Of a DNA stretch of 64,000 nt, positions 34,546 to 44,920 are shown piece by piece. A program made the position numbers and the translations under genes. Origin of the DNA: Alopecurus myosuroides (Eukaryota > Streptophyta > Magnoliopsida > Poales > Poaceae); contig CM054057.1 of the NCBI GenBank assembly GCA_028641055.1, forward strand, positions 577,682,610 to 577,746,609. Reading direction: 5' to 3'. The notes under the pieces were generated by a model, which was given only the letters and a program-made list of their open reading frames with translations, had not been told where the DNA came from and made no database searches. Position 1 is the stretch's first letter, and the number at the start of each line of letters is the position of its first letter.

Positions 34546-36593
34546 AGAAATTTGATTAGAGATAATTATAGTTAGACACTAAGCAAATAATAAAAATTCT
34601 GAAAAAAAAGGGAGTGAAAAATTGGAGTGAAAAAAAGGGAGTGAAAAAAGGGAGTGAAAAATAATTAGAAACCCCAAATGAATTAAAGAAATAACGAAAA
34701 AGCATGTAGTCCCGGTTCGTGTGGCCAACCGGGACTAAAGGTCCCCCGCCCCCGGCGCACGCCACCCGCCCACGTGGAGGGGCTTTAGCCGCGGTTCGTA
34801 AGAGGGGGCGACTAAAGGGGGGGCCTTTAGTCGCGCCTATTTAGTCCCGGTTGCGCGGTCGGGATTAATGACCTTTGCGAACCGGGACTATAGGCCTATT
34901 TTCTACCAGTGGATGTACGGTGACCGACGCACTTCCGAATATATGGCAGGCCTGAATGCATTTCTTGTTGTAGCTCAGGCGAACAAAGATAATGGCTTCA
35001 TGTGTTGCCCATGTGTTGATTGTCGGAACGTCAGAGAGCACTCTTCCGAAAGAATCCTTCACAACCATCTACTTCGGAGATGTTTTATGCCCAGCTATAA
35101 TTGCTGGACGAAGCATGGAGAAAGAGGGGTTGTGATGGAAGACGATGAAGAAGAAGAAGAAGATCCTTTGTTCCCTGAATACGACGATACTACAATGGAA
35201 GAGAATGCAGAAGAAGGAGGTGATCAAGAACAGGCATCAGAAGAGCCCGATGATGATCTTGGCCGAGTTATTGCTGATACAAGGGAAGACTGTGAAAATA
35301 AATTGGAGAGGTTGAAGCTGGACAACATGTTACAGGATCACAAAAAATTGTTGTACCCAAATTGCGAAGATGGTAGCACAAAGCTCGGTACCACACTGGA
35401 GTTGCTGAAATGGAAGGCACAGAACGGTGTGACTGACAAGGCATTTGAGAGTTTACTTCAACTAATGAAGCCAAAACTTCCAAAGGATAACGAATTGCCT
35501 GAGAGTACGTACGAAGCAAAGAAAGCTATCTGCCCTCTAGGATTAGATGTGCAGAAGATACATGCATGCATGACTGCATCCTCTACCGCGGTGAGAAGTA
35601 CGAGAATTTGGATGAATGTCCGGTATGCACTGCACTGCGGTATAAGATCAGAGCAGATGACCCTGGTGATGTTGACGGCGAGCCCCCCCCCTCCCCCCCG
35701 TAAGAGGGTTCCTGCTAAGGTGATGTGGTATGCTCCTATAATACCACAGTTGAAACGTCTGTTCAGAAACAAAGAGCATGCTAGGTTGTTGCGATGGCAC
35801 AAAGAAGACCGTAAGAAAGACGGAAGTTGAGGCACCACCCCGCCGATGGATCGCAGTGGAGAAAGATCGAGAGAGACTTCCCAGACTTTACAGGAGAGGC
35901 GAGAAACTTATGGTTTGATCTAAGTACAGATGACTTTAATCCTTTTGGGGAGCAGAGCTCCAGTCATAGCACCTGGCCTGTAACTCTATGTATGTACAAC
36001 CTTCCTCCTTGGTTGTGCATGAAGCGCAAGTTCATTATGATGCCAGTTCTCATCCAAGGCCCGAGGAAACCTGGCAACGACATTGATGTGTATCTAAGGC
36101 CATTAGTGGAAGAACTCTTACAATTGTGGGGCAAACCAGGTGTATGTGTGTGGGATGAGAACGAACAAAAGCCATTTGACCTACGGGCGTTGCTTTTCGT
36201 AACCATCAATGATTGGCCTGCTCTTAGTAACATTTCCGGACATACAAACAAGGGATACAATACATGCACACACTGTTTAGATAAGACTGACAGTGTTTTT
36301 TTTTGGATAAATGTAAAAATGTTGTATATCTGGGGCATCGTAGATTTCTTCCGATCAAGCATCCCGTAAGAAAGAAAGGAGGGAAACATCATGGGAATCG
36401 AGGACACGACAGACATGTCAGAAGATTATAACAAGTTTGTTGAAATTCCACCCTTCACAGTGAAAGCTGACCCCACCATCCCGTTAATAATGAAGATGCT
36501 CCATGGTTACGGCTGAAGCGATCGTAAGCAAGGGACAAGGGTTCATGGACCATCTCTACATGAAGAAAATTCAGAAGACTAGATAGGGATGTT

Positions 36594-36868
36594 GTTGGTG
36601 ATGTGTAATAATAAACGTGGAATAGATGATCATAGTTCTGTTTGACCAATAATTTGTATTGACCGGTCAAAAGCTGGCAAGCATTGAGTGCTTGACAACT
36701 ATGACCAGCCTGACTTCATTATTATTCCAACCAGCGGCACACCCACCCACTTTTCTGTTTCTCTCTCCTTCGTCTGTTGGTGATGTGTAATAATAAGCGT
36801 GGAATACATGATCATATAGTTCTGTTTGACCAGTAATTTGTATTGACCGGTAAAAAGCTGACAACTAT
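36594..36868 (+). repeat. Direct repeat, ~90-bp unit, spacing 182 bp
   Basis: GTTGGTGATGTGTAATAATA at 36594 and again at 36776, each continuing through a GACC.GTAATTTGTATTGACCG-like stretch with several mismatches. It lies between the transposase remnant and the FAR1-like fragment in CACTA 2. Confidence 0.85.
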
Positions 36869-36997
36869 GACCCATATCCGAGTATGAGATAACTGTAGGC
36901 AGATATTGTAGGCACACTTCGAAGTGATAGTACAGATACCATCCTGACAGATATCCTTAAAACAGAAATAGATCTTCGGTACTACCTTGGAGTTCAA

Positions 36998-37420
36998 ATG
37001 ACGCAAAGGGTTGCACCTCTGCGGTTACTTTGGCAAGCTGCTAATGCATACACTTATGCACTGTTTGAGATTTTTAGATTAGAATTTGAACTGATCTTGT
37101 ATTGCATGGTCTATAACTGTGGCGAAATTCGACCCATATCTGAGTATGAGATAACTGTCAAAAACAGGCGTCGGGGTCATTTTGTTAGATTCGACTCATG
37201 AGAATATATTTGTAGCTGCAAGAAGTTTGAAAATGTAGGTCTTCCGTGTTGCCAGGTACTGAAGGTTCTTGAGATCAGAAATATCAAAGAAATTCCACCA
37301 CACTATGTTTTGAAAAGAATGCGAAAGGATGCTCAGAGTGAACCTTCGAAGGAGAACTATGGTTTTTCTGTTGTAGACGAAGATCCCATATTCTCCGTGT
37401 CAAAAAGGTACCTTGTATGC
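36998..37420 (+). pseudogene. FAR1-related (FRS) gene fragment captured by CACTA 2
   Basis: One frame with a single in-frame TGA (37199-37201) encodes the C-terminal part of a FAR1/FHY3-family protein: FEIFRLEFELI, SEYEITVKNRRRGHFVRFDS, then [20 protein letters not shown] and [20 protein letters not shown]. This is the region containing the SWIM zinc finger (CxC...CxH). Here the final His is Gln (CCQ), so zinc binding is probably lost. FAR1-type proteins are themselves domesticated Mutator transposases acting as nuclear transcription factors. The DDE core and N-terminal FAR1 domain are absent. A short piece of it (GAGTATGAGATAACTGT) recurs at 36878, showing local rearrangement. Confidence 0.75.
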
Positions 37421-37639
37421 TCTGGACTCACTCGGAAGATCACAAGAGAAAACAAAAATTATAAGATATTTATATTCAAATTATGTGCAAATAGTAAAAT
37501 AATTAATAGTTTCAATAGTTAGAATAATTATTTAGTTAAACAAAAAATGGATTTGAATTAGTTATGCAAATTCTAGCAATTTTCATGTTGGAATTTTTGT
37601 CAAATTCGAAAGTTTATAGAAGTTATTAATGTGCAAACT

Positions 37640-37940
37640 TAATTTTTTTTCAAATTTTGGCGCTAAAATTTTTTGGCGCGCAGGGTGGCAGCAAATTTCA
37701 AAATACTTTTTGGTCCCAGCCCGTGGTGCCAACCGGGACCAAAGGGGGTACCTCTAGTCCCGGTTGGCGGCACGGGCCGGGACTAGAGGCCCAGTTGTAT
37801 AAATATCTCGGCCCTCTCTCCAGGCCGAGCCACCACCCAGGACAGCGGACTAGCCTTGGCGAAGCCCTGCCGGTGGCGGGAATGGGTAGGAAGATCCCGC
37901 CGGTGCTGGTTCCGCCGGCGGGGTTGAACTAGGGCGCCGC
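37640..37940 (+). repeat. Internal CACTA-type subterminal block
   Basis: Contains TTTGGTCCCAGCCCGTGG...GGGACCAAAG and TAGTCCCGGTTGGCGG...CCGGGACTAGA units followed by TATAAATA (37798). It resembles the transcribed end of a CACTA element, so CACTA 2 may contain the end of another, older element here. No matching second end was found. Confidence 0.5.
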
Positions 37941-38189
37941 AGATTGACTCAGGGACGAGTTTCGGACGGGATCGAACACATATATATATATATTAAAAAG
38001 GCCGGGGGGCCGTGCTTACATCGGGGGCGCGGCGCGGCCACAGACGGCCGGCCGTGTTTCTTGACGGCGACGACCCTATTGGCCGTCCTTCTACATGTTT
38101 GGGGAGGCGGCGGCGCGGCCACAGGCGGCCGACCGTTTCTTTGGGGGGGGGAGGGTACTATATATAGGTGGCCGGGGGCGCGCCGGCGC

Positions 38190-39160
38190 CGGCCTAGTCC
38201 TCCTCGTCGGAGGAGATGCAGTGGTAGGCGGGCGCCTGCCACAGGTGGGCAGGTAGCTGGGGGGCCCGCCGGTGGCTACGGAGGCATCGGGGGCGCGTGC
38301 GGCGGTGGCGGCGGCGGCAGCGCCCATTCGCCGCCGGTCCAGGCCCAGCTCATCCCGTACTCCAGGCCGGGAGGCAGTGGCTATGGCGGCGGCTGGTCCT
38401 CGGACGCCTCCATGGCCTGCCACCACGGCGCCGGCGCTGGAGGGGGCGGCACCGCGGCGTCCTCGGCGGCCGCGCTGGCCAGGACCTGCTCCCACTGCTT
38501 GATCTCATCCTCGATGAGGGTGCGGCGGGAAGCCTCGCAGGCAGTCTCCAGGCCAGCCTGGAGCTCGGGGTCCTCCTCGTCCTCGAGGATGTCCTCCTCG
38601 AGCCATAGCTCCGGCTCCCTGCCGGGCGGTGGCGCGGGGTAGTCGTGGGCGTTCTCCTACGGGGCCGTGGGGATGTAGGAGCGGCGGCGCTGGTCGTGCT
38701 CCTGCTGGAACCTTACGGTCCAGTAGAGGGAGCTCCGCGCGTAGGCGCGGTCGCGGAGGAGGTGGGCCGGCAGGAGCGCGCGCCGGCGGTCGATCTCCTC
38801 GCGGGCAGCTTCGTTGGTCGGGGCCGGCGGCACCGAGATGCGTTGCGGGTTCAGGTGCCACCCGTCCGGGAGGTGGACGTACGGCCAGAAAACCGGCGTG
38901 GCGTGCTCCCAGTGCCACTCGGCCTCCTCCTTCCGCATGTAGCGGCGGAACCTCTTGCCCGGCGCGGCGCGAGGCGGCGGGCGCGCTGCCGGAGGTGGCG
39001 CGGGGACGCGCGGCTGCCCCCCGATCCGGACGTCTCCCGGACCGAAGCCAAACGCCTCCTGCGGCGGCGGGAGGACGCCGGCGCCTCTCTGGCCGGCGCC
39101 GCTGGAGGACCCGGCCTCGTGCTCGTTCTTCGGGCGCTTGAACCAGCGGCGGGGCGACAT
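38190..39160 (-). pseudogene. GC-rich CACTA-associated ORF of unknown function
   Basis: From an ATG at about 39160 (MSPRRWFKRPKNEHEAGSSS) the minus strand encodes a proline/arginine-rich start, a conserved-looking core (FRRYMRKEEAEWHWEHATPV and PDGWHLNPQRISVPP, DRAYARSSLYWTVRFQQEHD) and, beyond a TAG at about 38657, an acidic segment (WLEEDILEDEEDPELQAGLE) and a proline-rich tail to about 38190. ORFs of this kind recur in cereal repeats. I know no function. The internal stops at ~38657 and ~38390 argue against a full product. The plus-strand ORFs over the same bases are composition shadows. Confidence 0.5.
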
Positions 39161-39439
39161 GGCGGCTAGGGTTCTTGGAGCTGGGACACGGCCTGGGTGA
39201 GTGGGGTGTACGGGCGGCGGGGGCCCTTTAAAAAGGACCCGGGAGGGGTTGGCATGCCAACCGGCGGCGAGAACGTGGCGGCGGTTGCAGGCGGCCATGA
39301 ATGCGCGGGGGAGCCGAGGCGTGCCGTTCGTGGCCACGCGCGCGGGGAAGTGGAGGGGCGGGAAGCCGAGGCGGCCAGCGGGCCCTTTGACCGCGCGCGG
39401 CTGTGGTATTACTTTAAGGACCGGGCGAGCCAGCCACCA

Positions 39440-39590
39440 GGTCCCAGGCCAGTGGCCCCTTTGACCGAATGTGACAAGTGACCCCTTTGACCGAATGTGG
39501 CCAGTGGGCTTAATTAAAGACGCGGGCCATTGAGCCCTTTGACCTAAATGTGGCTAGTGGGCTTAATTAAAGACCTGGGCCAGTGGACGT
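39440..39590 (+). repeat. Short imperfect tandem repeat in the CACTA 2 right arm
   Basis: CCCTTTGACCGAATGTG and GTGGGCTTAATTAAAGAC recur two to three times in alternating order across this stretch. Confidence 0.75.
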
Positions 39591-39659
39591 GGTTGGGGAA
39601 GGGAAGGCCGGTCGGGGATTGCGAGGCAAAATCGAAATTTGGAAGAAAAAAAACGAAAA

Positions 39660-39910
39660 AATTCTGCCGCGGCAGAGAAAGTGGCCAAAATGCAGCTTTT
39701 TCAGAGGAGGCATTCATCCCGGTTCCTAACACGAACCGGGACCAACTCCCCTGGCCAGGTTCGCCACGTGGTCAGTCCCGTTTGTCCCGGGTCCTGGTGC
39801 AACCGGAACCAATGGGCGAGGTGCATTTGTCCCGGCTGGCCCATCCCAGTTGCACAACCGGGACAAATGAGTCTTACCAACCAGGACTAGTGCACGTGTT
39901 TCCACTAGTG
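39660..39910 (+). repeat. CACTA 2 right subterminal and terminal repeat
   Basis: Motif order TGCCGCGGCAG, CCCGGTTCCTAACACGAACC, CCTGGCCAGG, CCACGTGG, GGACAAATG, then TGTTTCCACTAGTG. It parallels 14802-15017 and places CACTA 1 and 2 in one family. Confidence 0.85.
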
Positions 39911-40003
39911 AATGCAGCGGATTGGCCGCTCATTCTGGATGAATTTCTGTGGGTTGTACACCGTAGGATGTTAGATGGGCGAGTTGAAGCAAGTTATCCT
40001 TGA

Positions 40004-40652
40004 ACTTTCTCATTTTGCAGTCAACAATAAATTATAACTTGCTAATTCATAGTTTCATAGCTCATACGATTTACTAAATTCCATTACACTGTATTGTTAT
40101 TGGTGAGGGTGTTACCTTACTTGTGAGCTTAGGCTCGAGATTTTTCCATATTTGCGCCGTGTCGATCTTACGTTAATTATTATACAAGTTTTAGGGTGGT
40201 TGGCATTTTTATAAACTGTCCATCCAACCCGATCTAACGGTCGTAAAATAGACGGAACCGAACTGACGGAACCGGACGGAACCAAAAGCGTGTGGACGGA
40301 ACCAAAAAATTTGTGGGGATGGTACCAATAGCGTGGGGACAGTACCAAAAAGTTTGTAGGGACGGTACTAATAGTGTGGGGACGGTAGCAAAAAAATTTG
40401 TAGCAATAGTACGAAACAGCAGGAGAAAACTATTTGGGTCTTAAAATCCGATTACAGCTCTGCTTGGGTACGGGACTTCTCGTCCGATTCGACCTCGGCC
40501 TTCTCTTGTTTCAATCGCCATCATCAGCTTATTATAAGGATGTCCAGCACCCTCAGCACGTACCAGCAAAACTTGTCAAGGCAGCTAGTCTAGCCTAGTA
40601 AAAAAACTTGAGAAGGCTTCGGTTTCGTTCGTGTAACCAAGCTCAGCTAGGC
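40004..40652. other. Downstream flank with short repeats
   Basis: 40245-40400 holds a degenerate short tandem (GGGACGGTACCAAAAAGT-type words, five to six times). No coding frame. Confidence 0.6.
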
Positions 40653-41561
40653 ATGGCCGCCGTGAAGGAGCACGTCCTGCTCAGCCACCGGACAAACAGT
40701 TCCTGCTCTCCGAGATCCCAGCTGCGAACCCGTGCGACTCATCAGAGCCGACGGTCACGCTCCGGCTGCTCGTGGAGCTATGCAGCGACTACGGCGCTGG
40801 CCCCGTGGACATCGACACGATGGAGGACGTGACCTGCCCCGTGCCGGTCAGCGACCTGGTGGGTTGCCGGGGTGTGGAGGAACGGGTGTTCACGGACCTG
40901 GTGGCCCGGATGGCGACCCGACGTTGCGCCCGGAGGTTGGGGCGCAGATCCGAGCGGCCGCGTTGCGCGTCCGGGAAAGGTGCGGAGAGGAGCACGACGA
41001 GCTCTACGGCGTCGAGTTCCGCCTTCACGTCATGTTCATCGACGACGGCGCGTTCGAACATGAGGAGCCGGTTTCGGATTCGGAGGAGGAGGACGACGAC
41101 GAGAGAGGGAGCGACATGGAGTTCGGTGAGTTCGATCTCAGCGGCACGCGGAGCTTGCAAGGCCAGCAGAGCGTCACCGGTTACGAGTACGACGAGGAGG
41201 ACGACGACGAAGATGGATGCGGCGCCCAGTTCATCGTGGCCCGTACCGCGGCGCACTCGTGCGAGAGGGGGACACGACAATGCTGCTCTCAGGCTTCCAG
41301 GCGCGCTCCGACGGACCCGAGCTCACCGAGCAGGACGAGCTGACGTCGTACGACATACGGCACGTGGTGCGCAAGGCGCCGGAGGATGGCGGCGACAGCG
41401 TGAAAGATGACGAGACATACCAACGAGTGCTGGCCGGTGGCACGCCTGTGTCGCGGGCGCTGCGCGCCGCCATGGTCGACCAGGTGCTGCAGTCCACGAG
41501 CACGAGGCAGCTGCTGCCGAAGTCGCCAAGCCCGATCTTTCCGATGCGTACCGGATTCTAA
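40653..41561 (+). pseudogene. Frameshifted gene for an unrecognised acidic protein
   Basis: GC-rich coding-like sequence from ATG 40653 (MAAVKEHVLLSHRTNS) through three frames: EPTVTLRLLVELCSDYGAGP and DTMEDVTCPVPVSDLVG to about 40925; PEVGAQIRAAALRVRERCGE, FRLHVMFIDDGAFEHEEPVS and acidic runs (SDSEEEDDDE, EEDDDEDGCG) to about 41255; then GPELTEQDELTSYDIRHVV, KDDETYQRVLAGGTPVSRAL and a TAA at 41559-41561. The pieces join logically, which suggests one ~300-residue protein broken by at least three small indels (near 40700, 40925, 41260). I do not recognise the family and see no complete RING, kinase or DNA-binding motif. Copies of GACGGAACCGGACGG at 40266 and 41871 lie on either side. Confidence 0.5.
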
Positions 41562-43440
41562 TGCTCGACGGATTGGGTCGCAACGAACAGTTTGATTTTT
41601 CTGCGTCATTATGTCCCCATTGGACACGCACTGGACCATCGATTCTCCCTTCTCCTGCTGCTAACTTTCGGTGGCAGAAGACGATGAACTGATTTGTTCA
41701 ACTAAAAAAACAAACAGAATAACCCTAGACCGGTCAAAAAGGTGGACTTTCTCACCGTAAAAAAAAAATTGGACTTCATCTTTTTTGTTTTGACATAAGA
41801 CTTCATCTAGTTTTAATCAATGGTTGGAAAAAATTATCTTATATTTATCGGTCAGAAAAATATATACTCGACGGAACCGGACGGTACCGTAGTTCCGTCC
41901 CAATCACCATAGAAGAGCTCTAATTATTAATAGCTTGAAAGCTCATTTGGGCGCTATGTTTGACCTTTGATGTCGGTAAAGTGTCCCAAGTAAAGTAGAC
42001 GAACGAGGAGTTGCATGTTCATGAGTCCTTGGCTGCTGAGAATAATTTTGTATTACTATGACCTTCTCATGAAGTAAATTATGTTATCTTAATTCAAGTA
42101 ATTGTAGAAATCATGAAAATCATTAAGCCTGCAATCTGTTTGAAACTGGTCATGGGGCTACGAACTTGATAAAAATACAATTTAAGACAACTCTTTAGTG
42201 ACCGTGAATGACTTTAGAACGAAATTTAGCTTATCGTATAGGCATAGCCGAGAAAATCAAAGCAACTGTACTGATGAATTATGGCGATTCGTCGAAAGAA
42301 CTCATCTGGTTGTCGTCTAATGACATAGAAAGTCAAGCTTTCATGCTATCCCTTCTCTAAGACCAAACGATTGTGATACTCTGGTATCTGTATCACATGC
42401 ATATCCCTTGGGCTTATATTCTGAACGCTAAATCTAACCATTTCCTGCCAATTCTTGGTCCTCTTTCTTTATTTTTGATCTTTATAAACCTTCACATTGC
42501 ATTTGTATAACAACTCATTGTAGCTTCTGTCGGTACTTACACCGCTTAGCTATCCCCATGCATTATTTATGCACACTGCTCTTACGTACACATATCTGTT
42601 AATTTGTTCATTCACTACAAATCACCAAGTAATTTTACTGCTAAAAATTTGAAAGAGCATTTTTATGTTGTATTACCAGAATACCCCAAATTGGTACACT
42701 CTCTGGCTCATTATTTAACTAATTATTTATACCTGCTGACACCTCACAACCCTCTGCAAGCTAGCCATGTGAGTATTCTCCTAATCCCGTCATGCCTACA
42801 AATGTTCACACACTCATCGTTACCGTGTACCTGTGGTCTTTGGCTTCAGATAGAGACTGCACGGATTAGCCAGACAGACAAATCACCACTATTACCATGC
42901 TGCTTCTGCTGCACATGGTATCATTTTTAGTCTCCTTTGAAAAAGTGAGCGAGCACAGAAATGGAGAAACACATGAGAAGACCTCACCTATTTGTTTTTC
43001 ATTTGCTCATAGTTCTTTACCATTAGGAAATCACAAATCACAGTGAGTGGCCAAGATCACTTGGCATGGAAATGAAGAGTTGATTAGTTTATTAGGCAAT
43101 TTTGATGTCCCTGATGTATCTGATCATACATGCTTCTTAGTTTCAGTTTATTTTCATCTGATCTATCCCGCAATTTATCATCTTGATTGGTTTCTTTTTA
43201 TTAAACTGTACCAGCAATGCAAATAGTCCTGATAAAGTATGTGCCAAGGTAGCAAAGCAGATACATCACTAGAAACTCCTTGTGCCTTTAGGTCTAGGTC
43301 GGATCTGGGAAAACCGAGACCGAGGGAAAAGTTACATATGAACTAGGTTTCATCATGGTATATCTCTACATATTACATAATGCACCTATGCTTTGATTTT
43401 CCTTCTTAAGAATAATCACCCTTTCTTCATACCGCCATTG
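41562..43440. other. AT-rich intergenic DNA
   Basis: No convincing gene. The 108-codon ORF at 42604-42930 has no recognised motif. A CACTA-like word (TCACTAGAAACTCCTTG) near 43267 has no partner. Confidence 0.45.
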
Positions 43441-43443
43441 CAG

Positions 43444-43640
43444 GGAGTAATGAAAGTTTGCGTGCCAAACGATCATACAACGCAGTTTATAGAAAATCTG
43501 AAACAAGAATGTATCTATAAATTTGAACAGTTCATCATTGTGGAAAGCACGGAATGCATATTAATTAGCAGATCATCGATACCGAATACGCTTCACCCAG
43601 CAAACCAAATTCCAGCAGGTCATGCCTCAAATAGTGTTTC
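43444..43640 (+). pseudogene. Possible RPA-like OB-fold (DUF223-type) exon fragment
   Basis: After an acceptor-like CCATTGCAG (ending 43442) the frame reads GVMKVCVPNDHTTQFIENLK, ECIYKFEQFIIVES and LISRSSIPNTLH. The pattern (V.VP....F...L..G.IY.F..F.V) resembles the second strand-helix part of DUF223/replication protein A large-subunit-like OB folds common in plants. No preceding or following exon was found, so at best it is a fragment. Confidence 0.35.
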
Positions 43641-43799
43641 CTATTTATTAGGCAGATATAGCTCAGTCTGTTGTTTTTCTGTAGACAGAGGATACTATAC
43701 TTGCTATCAGGAGCAACTTGGCAGTCTTCTTCTTTTGAGTTTCACTTGCAACTTGCAGCTGATCATGTATATTTTTTGGGTTATTTAACAGTGTGCCCT

Positions 43800-44145
43800 C
43801 AGTTGGTAATACGACATCAGTTTTACCCCTAGCGCCGAATCGACCTCAGTTTTGCCCCTAGTCTGTGCGCAAGGACTCGTTTCGCTGCTCCCACCGTAAC
43901 TTTCTGCCCCCGTTAGGATGCTGACCTGTGGGACCCATCATAGATCAACAGGCGTGGCCTGTGGGCCACAGCTATTGAGCGTTAGCGCGGCTTGTGTGCC
44001 ACAGCTGTTGACGGTTGGCGCTGCATGTGGGCCCCAGCTGTTGACCGTTGCTTGCGGCCCAATGTTAAATGAGGCCCAATATCAACATGCAGACTACACA
44101 TTATCCATTTATATTTATTAATCACTACATGCAGACTACACATTA
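43800..44145. repeat. Short imperfect direct repeats
   Basis: A TTGACCCTTGGCGC..GTGGGCCACAGCTGTTGA-like unit occurs about three to four times at 43935-44050, and CATGCAGACTACACATTATCCATTTA appears twice (44086 and 44130). No coding content. Confidence 0.7.
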
Positions 44146-44349
44146 TCCATTTATTAAACTATCAAATTATTCGTATTAATAATATAAAATATATACTGTG
44201 ATCAACTGAAATTTGTATATTATCTTAGAAAACATAATGCATCACATCTCTTATATATAAATTTTGTTTACAATGTGCAGATTTTAGAGCGATAATTCGA
44301 AAGAAAAAGGAGCTCGCTAGACGGACGTTTCATTTCTTCTCTGGAACGG

Positions 44350-44618
44350 AACGGGGACGTAGAGTAGATGGAAGCCTCAGCGCTGATGGACTGAGTCAAG
44401 TTCGTCTCTGATCGACCCGTCCATCGCAAAAAAAAAAAAAAGCACCTCTCTATGTTAGGAATTTTTAGCCGGTCCCTTTGGGCTAGACGCGCGATACCAG
44501 AGTAGCCAATCGATCAGCAACTGATATGATGGCCACACAGGCGCGTTGTTGATTTTGCTTTCATTTCACTACAAGGGAAAAAGGACGCAGCGACAAATAC
44601 GAATCGATGATGAACTCT
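44350..44618 (+). promoter_or_regulatory. Shared F-box upstream module, copy at B2
   Basis: Includes GGGGACGTAGAGTAGATGGA (44353), GGCCACACAGGCGCGTTGTT (44531) and GCGACAAATACGAATCGATG (44590), in the same order as before B1 and A2. About 300 bp before the B2 start codon. Confidence 0.6.
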
Positions 44619-44920
44619 TTTTTTTTCTTCTTCTTTTTTGACATGAAATCGGTGATGAGCTCTAGTCCTACTTGAACAGGTACACGGAAGCTACACGCGC
44701 ACGCAAACAACAACGTGCCGGCGTCCATCACGATTGTTATTTCCGACATCGGCGGCCAATTCCATCGTTTTATCGTTGTTTGCCGCCTCACGGGCCGCAC
44801 ACAATTCCGATTCCATCTCAAATCAGGACATTTTATCCCGGGCTGAAAAATGTCCTATTGTAACTCTCGGTTAACCCTCACTGACGCCACGCCCTTTGCG
44901 GTTTGCTGAAGGCGACCAGC

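Larger units (their letters stand above)
32122..34911 (+). mobile_element. CACTA transposon 3 (non-autonomous, gene-carrying), 2.79 kb
   Basis: Ends CACTGGTAGAAAAAAGGCC and GGCCTATTTTCTACCAGTG (one mismatch), with a perfect GAT duplication (32119-32121, 34912-34914). Subterminal repeats of the type TTTAGTCCCGGTT...CGGGACTAAAG lie at 32190-32380 and 34705-34890. No transposase. Cargo: an exonuclease-like gene, an AT-rich minisatellite and a 5S-like segment. It inserted within codon 8 of the TNP2 gene of CACTA 2. Confidence 0.93.
32099..36530 (+). pseudogene. TNP2-type CACTA transposase (broken), split by CACTA 3
   Basis: Starts at ATG 32099 after an intron-like CAG. The frame reads MDARQRW, is split by CACTA 3, and resumes at 34915 after one GAT duplication. 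It then shows a transposase-associated domain (MCCPCVDCRNVREHSSERIL and a Trp/His-rich end), an acidic linker, and a TNP2/Transposase_21 region (WYAPIIPQLKRLFRNKEHAR, DFNPFGEQSSSHSTWPVTLC, YNLPPWLCMKRKFIMMPVLI, DIDVYLRPLVEELLQLWG, THCLDKT). Frameshifts are evident near 35560 and 35825, a C-run of 8-9 lies near 35684, and the frame ends near 36516. The C-terminal half of a normal TNP2 is missing. Transposase of this class binds the terminal repeats and cuts the element out; this one cannot. Confidence 0.85.
31547..39910 (+). mobile_element. CACTA transposon 2, 8.4 kb, with nested CACTA 3
   Basis: Terminal repeats CGCTAGTGGAAACA (left; the expected CA is mutated to CG) and TGTTTCCACTAGTG (right), with a perfect 3-bp duplication AAT (31544-31546, 39911-39913). 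Subterminal CCCGGTT/AACCGGGA motifs fill 31590-31830 and 39715-39870. Inside, in order: a broken TNP2-type transposase (+) interrupted by CACTA 3, a direct repeat, a FAR1-related fragment (+), an internal subterminal-like block (37690-37800), and a GC-rich minus-strand ORF. The mutated left end and broken transposase make it non-autonomous. Confidence 0.9.
31372..40003 (+). pseudogene. Terminal exon of an unrecognised host gene, split by CACTA 2
   Basis: After an acceptor TGGTCCTGCAG (ending 31371) a frame runs DVALYVLWLEACGTDAVHDK to ...RIGCSDSLN at 31546. If the CACTA and one copy of its AAT duplication are ignored, the same frame continues at 39914 as AADWPLILDEFLWVVHRRML and stops at TGA 40001-40003, 88 codons in all. 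Recovery of an open frame across an 8.4-kb insertion strongly suggests a real coding exon that was intact when CACTA 2 inserted. I do not recognise the protein. It is presumably non-functional now unless the element is spliced out or excised. Confidence 0.6.

Noticed and set aside
37944..39200. Several 150-230-codon plus-strand ORFs
   Set aside because: GC-rich composition shadows of the minus-strand CACTA ORF.
42604..42930. 108-codon ORF
   Set aside because: No motif, AT-rich chance ORF.
43267..43340. CACTA-like terminus (TCACTAGAAACTCC)
   Set aside because: No subterminal repeats and no matching opposite end nearby.
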